From contig VXLY01000066.1 of NCBI GenBank assembly GCA_009841335.1, forward strand, positions 1 through 38,409: DNA of 38,409 nucleotides. Direction: 5' to 3'. The notes beneath the pieces were generated by a model. It made no database searches, was not told the DNA's origin, and saw nothing but the letters and a program-made list of their open reading frames with translations. The DNA is from Rhodothermaceae bacterium. GTDB lineage: Bacteria; Bacteroidota; Rhodothermia; Rhodothermales; Bin80. Position numbers and translations under genes: made by a program. Shown piece by piece: positions 17,930 to 26,777 of the stretch (its first letter is position 1; each line of letters starts with the position of its first letter).

Positions 17930-18537
17930 ATAACCTGGGGATCTTTACGGAACGCCTTCAGCTTGCCCCGGAGATCCCGGAGGGCGAGCATTAAATGCGT
18001 GTTAACAGTTCTGGGTGTAAGATTCATGACCTCAGCAATTTCTGCGTGGGTAAGCCCTTCAAACCGGCTAAGCTTAAAAGCCTCGCGTCGGCGTTTGGGT
18101 AGGCTTTCAATCCACTCGGAAACCTTTTCCTCCAAGACGGCAAAATCTGCCTGTTCGTCCGGGGATGGTACATCTTCAATAATGACCTCATCTGCATCTA
18201 CGCTATTCGTATAGTGTGAGTCGCGGGCCAAGTTAAGCGCCCGGTTACGCACCACGGTGTACATGAATCCAAGGATTGACTTGCTGGGATCCAGGGTTTC
18301 TCTTTTCTCCCAGACCTTAACGAAGGCGTCCTGCACAATGTCTCGAGAAGTATCTGCATCTCTTGTATATCGCCAAGCAAACCGGAGCAAAGCTGGATGT
18401 AGTTCTTCAAACAACTCCCGAAAAGCATCACGATCCGACCTCGCAATACGCCCACTCAATTGAGCAAACGTCGACGACGAAGGTCTTGGCGTTTTCTTAT
18501 CACTCAGTTCAGTTTCTGGTTTGAATACTCGACTCAT
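17926..18537 (-). CDS. ECF RNA polymerase sigma factor (FecI-like partner)
   Basis: The roughly 200-residue protein has sigma-70 region 2 (LLRFAWRYTRDADTSRDIVQDAFVKVWE, near residues 50-80) and region 4 with its helix-turn-helix (LPKRRREAFKLSRFEGLTHAEIAEVMNLTPRTVNTHL, near 148-185). It lacks region 1 and 3, so it is an ECF sigma that would direct transcription of the FecR and receptor genes in response to a surface signal. I chose the ATG at 18537; a GTG two codons upstream is the other option. The promoter region upstream (18538-18664) holds two copies of a 9-bp element that also forms a palindrome before nupC. Confidence 0.92.
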   Translation of the reverse strand: MSRVFKPETELSDKKTPRPSSSTFAQLSGRIARSDRDAFRELFEELHPALLRFAWRYTRDADTSRDIVQDAFVKVWEKRETLDPSKSILGFMYTVVRNRALNLARDSHYTNSVDADEVIIEDVPSPDEQADFAVLEEKVSEWIESLPKRRREAFKLSRFEGLTHAEIAEVMNLTPRTVNTHLMLALRDLRGKLKAFRKDPQVI

Positions 18538-18564
18538 ATACACGGATGCTGGGGTTAATGATGA

Positions 18565-18573
18565 ACTTTAAGT
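18565..18573 (+). promoter_or_regulatory. ACTTTAAGT element, proximal copy upstream of sigma gene
   Basis: The 9-mer ACTTTAAGT (ACTTAAAGT on the minus strand) lies 28 bp upstream of the sigma ATG at 18537. The same 9-mer recurs at 18648-18656 and twice as inverted copies before nupC. I infer a regulator binding site shared by both units. No regulator is identified. Confidence 0.45.
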
Positions 18574-18647
18574 GCCCAAGATTGAAATTAATTTTAATTC
18601 TCCGAAAATAGGCCAAAATAGCCGCATTTGGAGGCAACCTAGAATTT

Positions 18648-18656
18648 ACTTTAAGT
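18648..18656 (+). promoter_or_regulatory. ACTTTAAGT element, distal copy upstream of sigma gene
   Basis: A second exact copy lies 83 bp from the proximal one and next to the nupC stop codon. On the minus strand the context is TGACTTAAAGTAAA, close to the TTACTTAAAGTATA of the nupC palindrome. It could be an operator or an upstream promoter element. Confidence 0.45.
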
Positions 18657-18664
18657 CAAATTTG

Positions 18665-20017
18665 TCAGGTTATTAGACCTGCCAGGGTAGCCGTCATTAG
18701 GTTCGCCAGCGTTCCCGCTAGCACTGCTTTAATGCCCAGTTCGGCAATTAGTGGCCGTTGATTTGGGGCCAGTGGAGAGATGCCACCAATCTGGATTGCT
18801 ATGGAGGAGAGGTTGGCGAAACCGCACAAGGCAAAAGTAGTCATGATCATTGATTTCTGCGCGAGTTCTCCTTGTTGGATCATTTCGGCAAGCTGTAGAT
18901 AGGCGACGAATTCATTGGCGACAATCTTGTAGCCAAGCATTGATCCGACGCTGACCACATCTTCAAGGGGAATTCCAATCAGCCATGCGATGGGCGCTAA
19001 CGCCCAGCCCAGGATTTTGCCTAGCGTCAATTCGAGACCGAGTAATCCCCCGGCCCAACCCAGAATAAAATCTGCCATGGCTAACAGGGCGATGAAGGCC
19101 AATAAAACTGCGGAGATAGTCAGCACGAGTTTGAGTCCTTCTCCGGCTCCGGTTGCGGCTGCATCTATAATATTTTTCGAATCGCCGATCTTTGGAGTTA
19201 CTACTTTGCCCAGAGTGGCAGGTTGGCCGGTTTCTGGAACGATGATTTTACTTAGAATAATTGCTGCTGGCGCAGCCATCAGGCTGGCACCCAGGAGATG
19301 TTCTGCAAATCTGAGCTGCGCTTCATCCAGGGGGATTCCTTGGGCTGTTGCATATGGGAGCGCCAGAAAGCCTACATAAGCTGCCATTACACCACCAGCT
19401 ATTGTGGCCATCCCCGCAGTCATGAGTGTCATGATTTCCGAGCGCGTCATGCCTTCCAGGTAGGGCCGAATCACCAGAGGAGCTTCTGTTTGGCCTATAA
19501 ACACGTTAGCAGCTACCGATAAGGATTCTGCTCCGCTGGATTTGAGCATTTTTGCTACGATTCGTGCCATCGACTTTACAATCCATTGCATGACGCCCAA
19601 GTGATATAGAATTCCCATCAGTGCTCCAAAGAAAATGATAGTTGGAAGCACTTGGAAGACGATGGCATTGCCCCAGCTCCGGCCTGTGACCAGCGGTGTC
19701 CCCGGTGCCATGCTCTCGGTTGGAGGGAGGGCAAGGTCACCAAACACGAACCGAGCTCCCTCAGTCGAAAACTGCAAGGTCTTGACAAATGCAAAACTTA
19801 GCCAGGAAAAAAAGACTTTCGGCCAACCAAGTGGGGAGAAAAACTCTCCCATAGCATCACCCTGCAGGATGAGCACTGCTAGGGTTATCTGAGCCAGTAA
19901 TCCTATACAGATAAGGCGCCAATTAGCCAGCCGGCGGTTTTCTGAAAGCAGTAATGCAAGCCCGATCACCGTTGAGAGCCCTATAATCGCTCGGACAAAA
20001 GAAACAGAAAATTCCAT
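18665..20017 (-). CDS. nupC: Concentrative nucleoside transporter (NupC/CNT family)
   Basis: CNT proteins import nucleosides with Na+ or H+. This 450-residue protein carries the family motifs GQTEAPL (175-181), SGAESLSVAAN (161-171) and NEFVAY (near 365), with gate-domain re-entrant helices around them. About eight to ten hydrophobic segments are present. The gene symbol is by family; the ion and preferred nucleoside are not readable. It is minus strand, with the sigma/FecR/TonB group 127 bp downstream. Its own start lies 28 bp from a 31-bp perfect palindrome (20046-20076), which would overlap the promoter or leader and so probably controls it. No nucleoside catabolic gene lies nearby. Confidence 0.9.
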   Translation of the reverse strand: MEFSVSFVRAIIGLSTVIGLALLLSENRRLANWRLICIGLLAQITLAVLILQGDAMGEFFSPLGWPKVFFSWLSFAFVKTLQFSTEGARFVFGDLALPPTESMAPGTPLVTGRSWGNAIVFQVLPTIIFFGALMGILYHLGVMQWIVKSMARIVAKMLKSSGAESLSVAANVFIGQTEAPLVIRPYLEGMTRSEIMTLMTAGMATIAGGVMAAYVGFLALPYATAQGIPLDEAQLRFAEHLLGASLMAAPAAIILSKIIVPETGQPATLGKVVTPKIGDSKNIIDAAATGAGEGLKLVLTISAVLLAFIALLAMADFILGWAGGLLGLELTLGKILGWALAPIAWLIGIPLEDVVSVGSMLGYKIVANEFVAYLQLAEMIQQGELAQKSMIMTTFALCGFANLSSIAIQIGGISPLAPNQRPLIAELGIKAVLAGTLANLMTATLAGLIT

Positions 20018-20045
20018 GAAGTGTCTATCATATTGGGGAATCGGC

Positions 20046-20076
20046 CCCTTACTTAAAGTTATACTTTAAGTAAGGG
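20046..20076. promoter_or_regulatory. Perfect 14-bp inverted repeat upstream of nupC, likely operator
   Basis: The left arm, cccttacttaaagt (20046-20059), and the right arm, actttaagtaaggg (20063-20076), match perfectly around a 3-nt centre (tat). No T-run follows on either strand, so it is not a typical terminator. It lies 29-59 bp upstream of the nupC ATG. The inner 9-mer equals the elements before the sigma gene, so a dimeric repressor or activator is the simplest reading. Confidence 0.6.
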
Positions 20077-20100
20077 AACAATAAACGCTATTTTAACGAA

Positions 20101-20122
20101 GGTGCAAGGGCGAGCTTGCACC
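20101..20122. other. Hairpin, 8-bp perfect stem
   Basis: ggtgcaag (20101-20108) pairs with cttgcacc (20115-20122) around a 6-nt loop. It sits beside an ACTTTAAG variant (20123-20130). No T-run follows. Function unknown; it may be part of the nupC control region. Confidence 0.45.
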
Positions 20123-20399
20123 ACTTTAAGAAACGGACGTCGACCTTCGAGCAAATCTCCATTCCTACGAAATCGCCGCATAGCGATTTTGAAATCCACG
20201 AGGTACTACGCATCTTTGTGAAAAACCGTGCCGAATTCATCTATTCAGAGTAACCCGCAGGCTTGAAGCTATCCTTGTTCCCGCTACGACTGACGCGTGC
20301 ACTGTGTCGGGGATCGTAAACGATTAATCCGGTCACATAGGGATGCAGGATCGTGGCGATCCAACCGGACAAGGAAGTTTTTCCATCGCCGCGTTATAT

Positions 20400-20427
20400 C
20401 TGCCAGAAAATAGGTATTTTCCGGCAG
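20400..20427. promoter_or_regulatory. Imperfect 12-bp inverted repeat before SRPBCC gene
   Basis: ctgccagaaaat (20400-20411) and attttccggcag (20416-20427) are inverted copies with one mismatch around a 4-nt centre. They end 27 bp before the start codon at 20455, which suits an operator or a leader hairpin. Its sequence differs from the nupC palindrome. Confidence 0.45.
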
Positions 20428-20454
20428 ACAAGATCATAACCACTAGGATAAATC

Positions 20455-21096
20455 ATGCTCCTCAATGTAGCATCCCATCTTGACGCCGTTGAGCGTTCCG
20501 TCGTGTATATTGATCGCGACGGAAAGGCGGCCAGTGAGGTCATACTTTCTCGCAGCTACGCGACCACCGTCAAAGACCTGTGGGATGCCCTGACCAACGG
20601 CGATCGCATTCCTCGCTGGTTCCTACCAATCACCGGTGAGCTTGAACTCGGTGGTCAATTTCAGTTTGAGGGCAACGCAGGGGGCACTATCACTGCGTGT
20701 GAGCGGTTGTCATATCTGGAAGTAACATGGGAATTCGGCGGCCATGTCAGTTGGGTGGAGGCCCGGGTATCTGACGACGATGCCAACCGAGCTCGTCTCA
20801 CCCTAGTGCACACCGCCCATCTTTCGGAGCAGTGGGACGAATACGGCGCAGGTGCCACGGGAGTGGGCTGGGAGATGGGTCTCCTAGGGCTTGTACTCCA
20901 TATTGACCATCCCGAAGAGCCCAGGCAGGACGCAGCCACATTCCACACTACACCTCACGGAAAGGCCCTCCTAACGGGTAGTAGCGAGGCGTGGGGAGAG
21001 GCCTCCGTTCGCGGCGGCACGGACGCACAAGCTGCCCGCGCTGCTGCTAGGCGCACGACCGGGTTCTATACTGGCGAAGTGGTTGACGAGGGCTGA
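20455..21096 (+). CDS. SRPBCC domain-containing protein (AHSA1-like)
   Basis: The 213-residue product has the START/SRPBCC pattern: VILSRSYATTVKDLWDALTNGDRIPRWFLP, then GELELGGQFQFEGNAGGTITACE, and a long C-terminal helix. This fold binds hydrophobic ligands; AHSA1-like members are often single genes in toxin-antitoxin-like or resistance settings, but no function is established for this type. The tail (SSEAWGEASVRGGTDAQAARAAARRTTGFYTGE) is of a kind I associate with Actinobacteria, and the gene looks richer in GC than its neighbours, so recent transfer is likely. It is plus strand, divergent from nupC. No ArsR gene, a common partner, lies beside it. Confidence 0.82.
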   Translation: MLLNVASHLDAVERSVVYIDRDGKAASEVILSRSYATTVKDLWDALTNGDRIPRWFLPITGELELGGQFQFEGNAGGTITACERLSYLEVTWEFGGHVSWVEARVSDDDANRARLTLVHTAHLSEQWDEYGAGATGVGWEMGLLGLVLHIDHPEEPRQDAATFHTTPHGKALLTGSSEAWGEASVRGGTDAQAARAAARRTTGFYTGEVVDEG

Positions 21097-21260
21097 TTGT
21101 TCTCAACTTCTTCTGGATCGTGATGGCAAGTAGGGCATCGAGATACATTGCACTGCTGCTGCAACCTTGTTCCAAACATCCTGTTATTGCCGTTACTCTA
21201 CAATGTATAATCGCGACGATTTACCATATTCTCGGACTGATCTAGAGTGGTTCTGCGACA

Positions 21261-23534
21261 ATGCCCGCATTTGACACTACCCCGATCCTTGAAGGATTAA
21301 ACGATCGGCAAAAGGAGGCGGTTGAAACGGCTCACGGCCCTTTACTGGTTGTAGCCGGGCCGGGATCAGGCAAAACACGGGTACTGACTTGCAGGATTGC
21401 ATGGATACTGGCTACACAAACCGCACGCTCATACCAGGTCCTTGCACTCACATTTACGAACAAGGCGGCTAAAGAGATGCTCGAGCGCGTCAAGAATCTC
21501 TTGCCACCGGGCATGACATCGGGAATGTGGATTGGCACGTTCCATGCGCAAATGGCCCGGCTACTGCGGATTGAGGCAGAAAGTATCGGATTTACACGCG
21601 ACTTCACGATATACGACACAGACGATTCAGAGAGAATTATTAAGCAACTTATTGAGGAAGCGGGTTTCGACCTGAAAGAGGTGAGGCCACGCGTAGTTCG
21701 CGCATATATCTCTGAGGCAAAGAATGCCCGTACACCGATTGAAGAAATAAGAAAGGTCAATAAGTCCAGGCAGTATAGGGTTGCCGTGAAGCTATTTGAT
21801 TCCTACAACAACGCTTTACAGGCGGCAAATGCCTTTGATTTTGACGATCTGCTGCTAAAACCGCTGGAGATCTTCGACAATCATCCTGATATACTGGAAA
21901 AATACCAGAACAAGTGGACGCACGTTCTCATTGACGAATATCAGGACACAAACCGGGTACAGTATGCGCTGGCTAATAAATTGGCAGGAAAGCACCGCAA
22001 TTTATGCGTAGTTGGCGATGACGCACAAAGTATCTACTCGTTCAGAGGTGCCGACATCCGGAACATCCTTTCTTTCGAAAAGGATTTTCCTGAAGCTAAA
22101 GTGATTCGCCTCGAACAGAATTACCGTTCGACAAAGGCCATTCTCGGTTTGGCAGACGCAATTATCACCCACAACAATGATCAGATACAAAAAACGCTCT
22201 GGACGAAGAACGGGACGGGGGATCCCGTAGCACTGATTGAGGCCCGCAGCGATCGGGATGAGGCTAAACGTGCTGTCGGAATAATTAGGGGCGAAAGAAT
22301 CAGGAATGCTCTCGATTACCGTGATTTTGCAATCCTCTATCGAACAAATGCGCAGAGCCGCATTTTTGAAGAGGCCTTGCGGCAAGAAGATATACCCATT
22401 CAGATCATTGGCGGGATTTCGTTTTATCAGCGCAGGGAAATAAAGGATGCACTAGCATACCTGCGCCTCTTGGTAAATCCCGGGGATGTATCAAGTTTTC
22501 AACGGGTGATCAATTACCCGCGCAGAGGAATTGGCCAAAAATCTCTTGAGAAGATTTTTGAGTATGTGCGCAGAACTGGGTGCGGGCTAAGGGAAGTGAT
22601 TCAGGGAGACTTACTCTCCCAGATTAATCTTACAGGACGAATCAAGAATCAGACTCAGGACTTTATAAGTCTGATCAACCATCATGCTGCAGAAGCCGCA
22701 GCAGGAAAACCTGCTGTCGACGTGGCCGCGGCAATCTTTCGGGAGTCGGGGCTTCTAGATGATTTGCAAGAGGATGGTACCCTGTCCGGGCAGACAAGGC
22801 TTGAGAATATTTACGAGTTATTGCGCGCAATCCAGGAGCATGATTATGGGGAGGAGGCGCATACGCTTAGTAGCTATTTGCAAACAGTTGCACTCATGAC
22901 GGATGCAGATGAGGACGATCCTGCTTCGGATCGGGTCGTTCTCATGACACTTCATGCATCCAAGGGTTTGGAGTTTGAAGTTGTTTTCATTGGTGGCATG
23001 GAAGAGGGACTGTTGCCATTGATACGCGGAGATAGAATTAGCCCAAAGGACCTTGAAGAGGAGCGGCGGCTATTTTATGTCGGCGCGACTCGAGCTAAAT
23101 CACGCCTTTATCTGGGTTGGGCCAAAACGCGTTACAGATACGGATCACGACCAGACTTCACGACTCTGAGTAGCTTTATTGAGGAAATAAAACCGGGAAC
23201 ACTCAAAAAACGACGTTCCTCAAAAAGGTCAGGTTCAAGGAAAAGGGGTAGTTTCCCTAGTTACGGAGCACGTCAGCCAGATAGAGGTTTGGGTGCGAGG
23301 TTTACAGACACTCGCTTCCGGAAACAAGCTTACAGGCCATCCACATCCGGGCATGTTCCCTCGTGCGACCCATCTGATCTGAGTATAGGGACGCTAGTCA
23401 GACATAAAATCTATGGAGAGGGGCAAGTCATACAACTGGAAGGTAGTGGCAGTATGACTAAAGCTGTGGTTGACTTCCATAGCTACGAAACGAAGCGTCT
23501 CATGGTAAGCTTTGCTCCGATGAAGGTGATCTAA
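21261..23534 (+). CDS. pcrA: ATP-dependent DNA helicase, UvrD/PcrA type
   Basis: This is a superfamily 1A 3'-5' helicase of 757 residues, the size of PcrA/UvrD, acting in nucleotide excision and mismatch repair and in removal of recombination intermediates. The Q motif (LNDRQKEAV, from 13), Walker A GPGSGKT (33-39), Walker B DEYQDTN (about 226-232), VGDDAQSIYSFRGA, LEQNYRS, MTLHASKGLEF and EEERRLFYVGATRA are all present in order. The region after about 640 is basic and ends in a Tudor-like fold (LVRHKIYGEGQVIQLEGSG), as in PcrA. The symbol is by family; UvrD is an equal choice. The preceding 164 bp contain TATAAT at 21206-21211 but no matching -35 box. Confidence 0.92.
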   Translation: MPAFDTTPILEGLNDRQKEAVETAHGPLLVVAGPGSGKTRVLTCRIAWILATQTARSYQVLALTFTNKAAKEMLERVKNLLPPGMTSGMWIGTFHAQMARLLRIEAESIGFTRDFTIYDTDDSERIIKQLIEEAGFDLKEVRPRVVRAYISEAKNARTPIEEIRKVNKSRQYRVAVKLFDSYNNALQAANAFDFDDLLLKPLEIFDNHPDILEKYQNKWTHVLIDEYQDTNRVQYALANKLAGKHRNLCVVGDDAQSIYSFRGADIRNILSFEKDFPEAKVIRLEQNYRSTKAILGLADAIITHNNDQIQKTLWTKNGTGDPVALIEARSDRDEAKRAVGIIRGERIRNALDYRDFAILYRTNAQSRIFEEALRQEDIPIQIIGGISFYQRREIKDALAYLRLLVNPGDVSSFQRVINYPRRGIGQKSLEKIFEYVRRTGCGLREVIQGDLLSQINLTGRIKNQTQDFISLINHHAAEAAAGKPAVDVAAAIFRESGLLDDLQEDGTLSGQTRLENIYELLRAIQEHDYGEEAHTLSSYLQTVALMTDADEDDPASDRVVLMTLHASKGLEFEVVFIGGMEEGLLPLIRGDRISPKDLEEERRLFYVGATRAKSRLYLGWAKTRYRYGSRPDFTTLSSFIEEIKPGTLKKRRSSKRSGSRKRGSFPSYGARQPDRGLGARFTDTRFRKQAYRPSTSGHVPSCDPSDLSIGTLVRHKIYGEGQVIQLEGSGSMTKAVVDFHSYETKRLMVSFAPMKVI

Positions 23535-23917
23535 CCAGGATCTCATCATAGATGTGAGCCGGTTTGCACTAAACAAAAGTCTGTGAATCCAGTAAGCTGG
23601 GCAACTTTTTGTCGCTTCAATCCCGTCTCGTGGAAGTTCATGTGAAGCAGTAGCTTAGACTCCCCCTGGATTGTTGCCTCCGTTAGCGTTTGGCACTTTT
23701 ACAAGTTCTCCGCGAGTGAAGGCATAAATTAACAGACTCTCGCGTATGCGATTTTCCCGATCAACACTGACCACATGTTTTTTCAGCCGAGCCTCTGTTG
23801 ATATTGGCATACGGCTTAAATTGAGGGGATCCTGTTGAGCGCGATAGCTTGACAATGGTTTTTTCTGGATACATCGTGATCCTCAACATTTAATTCCAAA
23901 ACCCTTACTAAGGACAA
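23535..23917. other. 383-bp gap with one doubtful small minus-strand ORF
   Basis: The space between the helicase and acetyl-CoA synthetase holds no credible large gene. A minus-strand frame at 23655-23855 (66 codons, TTG start; an ATG at 23810 would give about 51) has smooth codon use and an ending rich in Asn and Gly (NANGGNNPGGV), but no visible ribosome site or known relative. The acs promoter must lie in this region; aagga at 23910-23914 just before the acs GTG may be its weak ribosome site. Confidence 0.4.
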
Positions 23918-25867
23918 GTGAAAGCGAAGACTCTATATTCCCCCGCATCCGGTTTCAGCAAGAACGCGCATATAGCATCTGAGGATGTTTACCGGGCTAG
24001 ATATCACGATTCCATTACAGATCCAGATGCTTTCTGGGCTGCTGAAGCACGCAATCGAATCCATTGGTTCAAGCCGTTTACTCAAGTACGTAATGTGTCT
24101 TTTGCCTCTTCAGATGTCAGCATTCGCTGGTTTGAGGATGGAGAGTTAAATGCGTCCCATAACTGTCTGGATCGGCATCTCACTGACAGAGGGAACCAGA
24201 CCGCACTGATCTGGGAACCTGACGACCCGCAGGAAGAGGCGCGCCATTTGTCATACTGCGAGCTTCACGCAGAGGTATGTCGACTCAGTAATGTATTCAC
24301 TGACATGGGGGTGAAGCGCGGTGATCGTGTAACGATTTATATGCCTATGATCCCAGAAGCTGCCGCCGCAATGTTGGCATGCAGTCGGATCGGAGCAGTG
24401 CATTCCGTAGTGTTCGCAGGATTTTCTCCCGAGGCTTTGGCAGATCGGATTCTGGATTGCGATTCAACATTTGTAATCACCGCAGATGAAGGTATGCGAG
24501 GTGGAAAAAGAGTTCCCCTGAAGCAAAATGTAGATCAGGCACTGGAGCGCTGTCCCGAGGTGGAAACAGTGCTGGTAGTTAAAAGGACAGGGGCAGATAT
24601 TTCGTGGATTGCAGGGCGGGACCAGTGGTACCATGAGCATGTCCCCTCGGCCAGTGCTGAATGTCCAGCCCAGTCCATGAATGCCGAAGACCCTTTGTTC
24701 ATATTGTACACTTCGGGTTCGACAGGTAAACCCAAAGGTGTACTGCACACCACGGGGGGCTATTTGCTGTATACATCTATGACACATGAGGTCGTATTTG
24801 ATTACCACGCAGGAGATGTTTATTGGTGTACAGCAGATGTGGGATGGATTACGGGTCATTCATACATCGTCTATGGCCCCCTTCTCAATGGGGCAACACA
24901 GGTGTTCTTTGAAGGAACCCCTACCTATCCAGACGCGTCCCGCTTTTGGGAAGTTGTAGATAAACATCAGGTTAATCAGTTCTACACGGCCCCGACTGCC
25001 ATCCGAGCGCTTATGAGCAAGGGCAATGCATTCGTGGAGAGAACAAGTCGATCATCTCTGCGACTTTTGGGATCTGTTGGAGAGCCCATTAATCCCGAGG
25101 CCTGGCGTTGGTACCATGAAGTTGTTGGCGATGGGCGTTGCCCGATCGTCGATACCTGGTGGCAGACAGAAACGGGAGGGATATTGATTACACCCTTACC
25201 GGGTGCCATCCCAACCAAACCAGGCTCAGCGACGGTGCCTTTCTTTGGCGTCCGACCGGAGATTCTGGACGAAAACGGAAAGATACTGGATGGCGAGGCC
25301 CAGGGCCTTCTTGCCATTTCCGATTCCTGGCCAAGCCAGGCTCGGACTGTATTCAGAGATCACGCTCGCTTCGTCAGCACCTATTTCGCTACGTTTGAGG
25401 GCAAGTATTTTACGGGAGACGGGTGTCGTCGGGATTCTGATGGCTACTATTGGATCACCGGACGCGTAGATGATGTTCTCAATGTTAGTGGACATCGTAT
25501 GGGAACCGCCGAAGTTGAGAGTGCACTGGTGGCATACCCGAGTGTCGCCGAGGCCGCTGTGGTTGGCTTCCCTCATTCCATAAAAGGGCAGGGAATCTAT
25601 GCTTATGTGACACTTAATGCCGACGAAACGCCTTCTGATGCATTGCGAAAGGAACTAACCAGTCATGTCCGTAAGCAAATTGGCCCGATTGCAAAGCCAG
25701 ATTTCGTACAGTTCGCCCCATCCCTGCCCAAGACACGAAGTGGTAAGATCATGCGCCGCATCCTGCGCAAGATTGCCGAGAATGATTATGAGGAACTTGG
25801 GGATACCTCTACGCTTGCGGATCCTGACGTTGTAGATTCACTTATTGACGAGCGCCAGAACCAGTAA
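23918..25867 (+). CDS. acs: Acetyl-CoA synthetase
   Basis: Acs turns acetate, ATP and CoA into acetyl-CoA through acetyl-AMP, in the cytosol. At 649 residues it has the full family length. The adenylate motif [11 protein letters not shown] lies near residues 263-273, WWQTETGG near 413-420, and the C-terminal [11 protein letters not shown] carries the catalytic Lys610, which is acetylated for control in relatives. The start is GTG at 23918 with aagga just upstream. The last 26 bases overlap the convergent kinase gene (25842-25867). No acetate transporter or deacetylase gene lies nearby. Confidence 0.95.
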   Translation: MKAKTLYSPASGFSKNAHIASEDVYRARYHDSITDPDAFWAAEARNRIHWFKPFTQVRNVSFASSDVSIRWFEDGELNASHNCLDRHLTDRGNQTALIWEPDDPQEEARHLSYCELHAEVCRLSNVFTDMGVKRGDRVTIYMPMIPEAAAAMLACSRIGAVHSVVFAGFSPEALADRILDCDSTFVITADEGMRGGKRVPLKQNVDQALERCPEVETVLVVKRTGADISWIAGRDQWYHEHVPSASAECPAQSMNAEDPLFILYTSGSTGKPKGVLHTTGGYLLYTSMTHEVVFDYHAGDVYWCTADVGWITGHSYIVYGPLLNGATQVFFEGTPTYPDASRFWEVVDKHQVNQFYTAPTAIRALMSKGNAFVERTSRSSLRLLGSVGEPINPEAWRWYHEVVGDGRCPIVDTWWQTETGGILITPLPGAIPTKPGSATVPFFGVRPEILDENGKILDGEAQGLLAISDSWPSQARTVFRDHARFVSTYFATFEGKYFTGDGCRRDSDGYYWITGRVDDVLNVSGHRMGTAEVESALVAYPSVAEAAVVGFPHSIKGQGIYAYVTLNADETPSDALRKELTSHVRKQIGPIAKPDFVQFAPSLPKTRSGKIMRRILRKIAENDYEELGDTSTLADPDVVDSLIDERQNQ

Positions 25868-26777
25868 TCTGTCGCATTGCAATTTGCACGGCGCCTTCAA
25901 GAGGAGTTCCTTTCGGGGATGTATATTCGGCGGCAGGCCAGATACCCCTCATGGCGCTGCATATACTGGCAACATAAAATTCATGATTACTGAGCCCGCC
26001 AGTGATAGTGAACCTAGGGTTCAGATTCGGGTGTTTTTTCAGTAGCCATTCTGCTTGACGTGCCAGTAAAGCAGTTTCGTCTTCTACGATAGCGCATGCG
26101 ACGGCGTCGGCGTCGCTGGAGGCTTGCAACACAAGAGGGGCTACATGTTGAAACTTCCAATCAGGACTGGTGATGCTCTTCAGCAGGGAGTAGCGGTCGT
26201 GAATACTCAGATGGTCTCTGACCAGATTTGTTAGTGTCGTTGTAGGTCCACCATCAAACGCATGCCCAACGGCAGCCATACCTCGCCGTCCGATTGAATA
26301 TCCGCTACCCTCGTCCCCGATTAAGTACCCCCATCCTCCAACATGGTCAATCTGTGTGTGATTTGTTTGGGCTCGGGCCATTACTCCGCTTCCCGTCCCA
26401 GCAATAAAGAGGAGACCGGCTTCACCACCAAGCGCTCCCTCGATGGCATTTATCCCGTCGTGTGATACGCTTATCTGGACGGAATCTTTACCATCAATCA
26501 GCGAGCGAATATGTTCGGCGAGTGCCTTTTGTGTGGAGGGTGCGCCGGCACCGGCTACTCCGGCATGAATAGCAAGCAGGTCTACTTCTGGAAGTTGTTC
26601 AAGGGCCCTCTTGATCAGGTACGACAGGATTTCAGCAGTCTGCAATTCACCCAGTCGAAATACATTCGCAGCATTTCCGAAGACTTTTAGGTCAGGACCT
26701 CCGGCCAATGAGCGAGCACACAGCCGGGTTTGTGTGGCACCGGCATCAAGCCCGAATACACAACTACCAGAGGGCAT
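25842..26777 (-). CDS. BadF/BadG family ATPase, N-acetylglucosamine kinase-like
   Basis: This ASKHA-fold protein of 311 residues carries phosphate-1 [12 protein letters not shown] (8-19), GTGSGVMAR (phosphate-2) and the GlcNAc kinase motif [18 protein letters not shown]. It is therefore most likely a GlcNAc (or related aminosugar) kinase that feeds peptidoglycan recycling or chitin sugars into metabolism. The start ATG follows the stop of the acylase gene with no gap (TAG then ATG), so the two are translationally coupled. Its 3' end overlaps the convergent acs end by 26 bp. Other members of the family activate CoA-ester dehydratases, but those need a radical-enzyme partner, not seen here. Confidence 0.85.
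   Translation of the reverse strand: MPSGSCVFGLDAGATQTRLCARSLAGGPDLKVFGNAANVFRLGELQTAEILSYLIKRALEQLPEVDLLAIHAGVAGAGAPSTQKALAEHIRSLIDGKDSVQISVSHDGINAIEGALGGEAGLLFIAGTGSGVMARAQTNHTQIDHVGGWGYLIGDEGSGYSIGRRGMAAVGHAFDGGPTTTLTNLVRDHLSIHDRYSLLKSITSPDWKFQHVAPLVLQASSDADAVACAIVEDETALLARQAEWLLKKHPNLNPRFTITGGLSNHEFYVASICSAMRGIWPAAEYTSPKGTPLEGAVQIAMRQITGSGARQ

Larger units (their letters stand above)
20018..20454. other. 437-bp divergent intergenic region (nupC / SRPBCC)
   Basis: No coding frame is credible here. The region contains the 31-bp palindrome at 20046-20076, an 8-bp stem hairpin at 20101-20122 followed directly by an ACTTTAAG variant at 20123-20130, a shorter mirrored element (atcgtaaacgat, 20312-20323), and a 12-bp imperfect inverted repeat at 20400-20427 next to the SRPBCC gene. 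The density of inverted repeats suggests regulatory DNA serving both divergent genes. Confidence 0.55.

Noticed and set aside
21206..21211. TATAAT upstream of the helicase as a -10 box
   Set aside because: No -35-like hexamer lies at 16-18 bp, and Bacteroidota promoters differ from this consensus, so it is too weak to list as a promoter.
23655..23855. Minus-strand ORF of 66 codons between helicase and acs
   Set aside because: It has a plausible protein look but needs a TTG start, lacks a ribosome site and has no known relative; mentioned only as doubtful within the gap.
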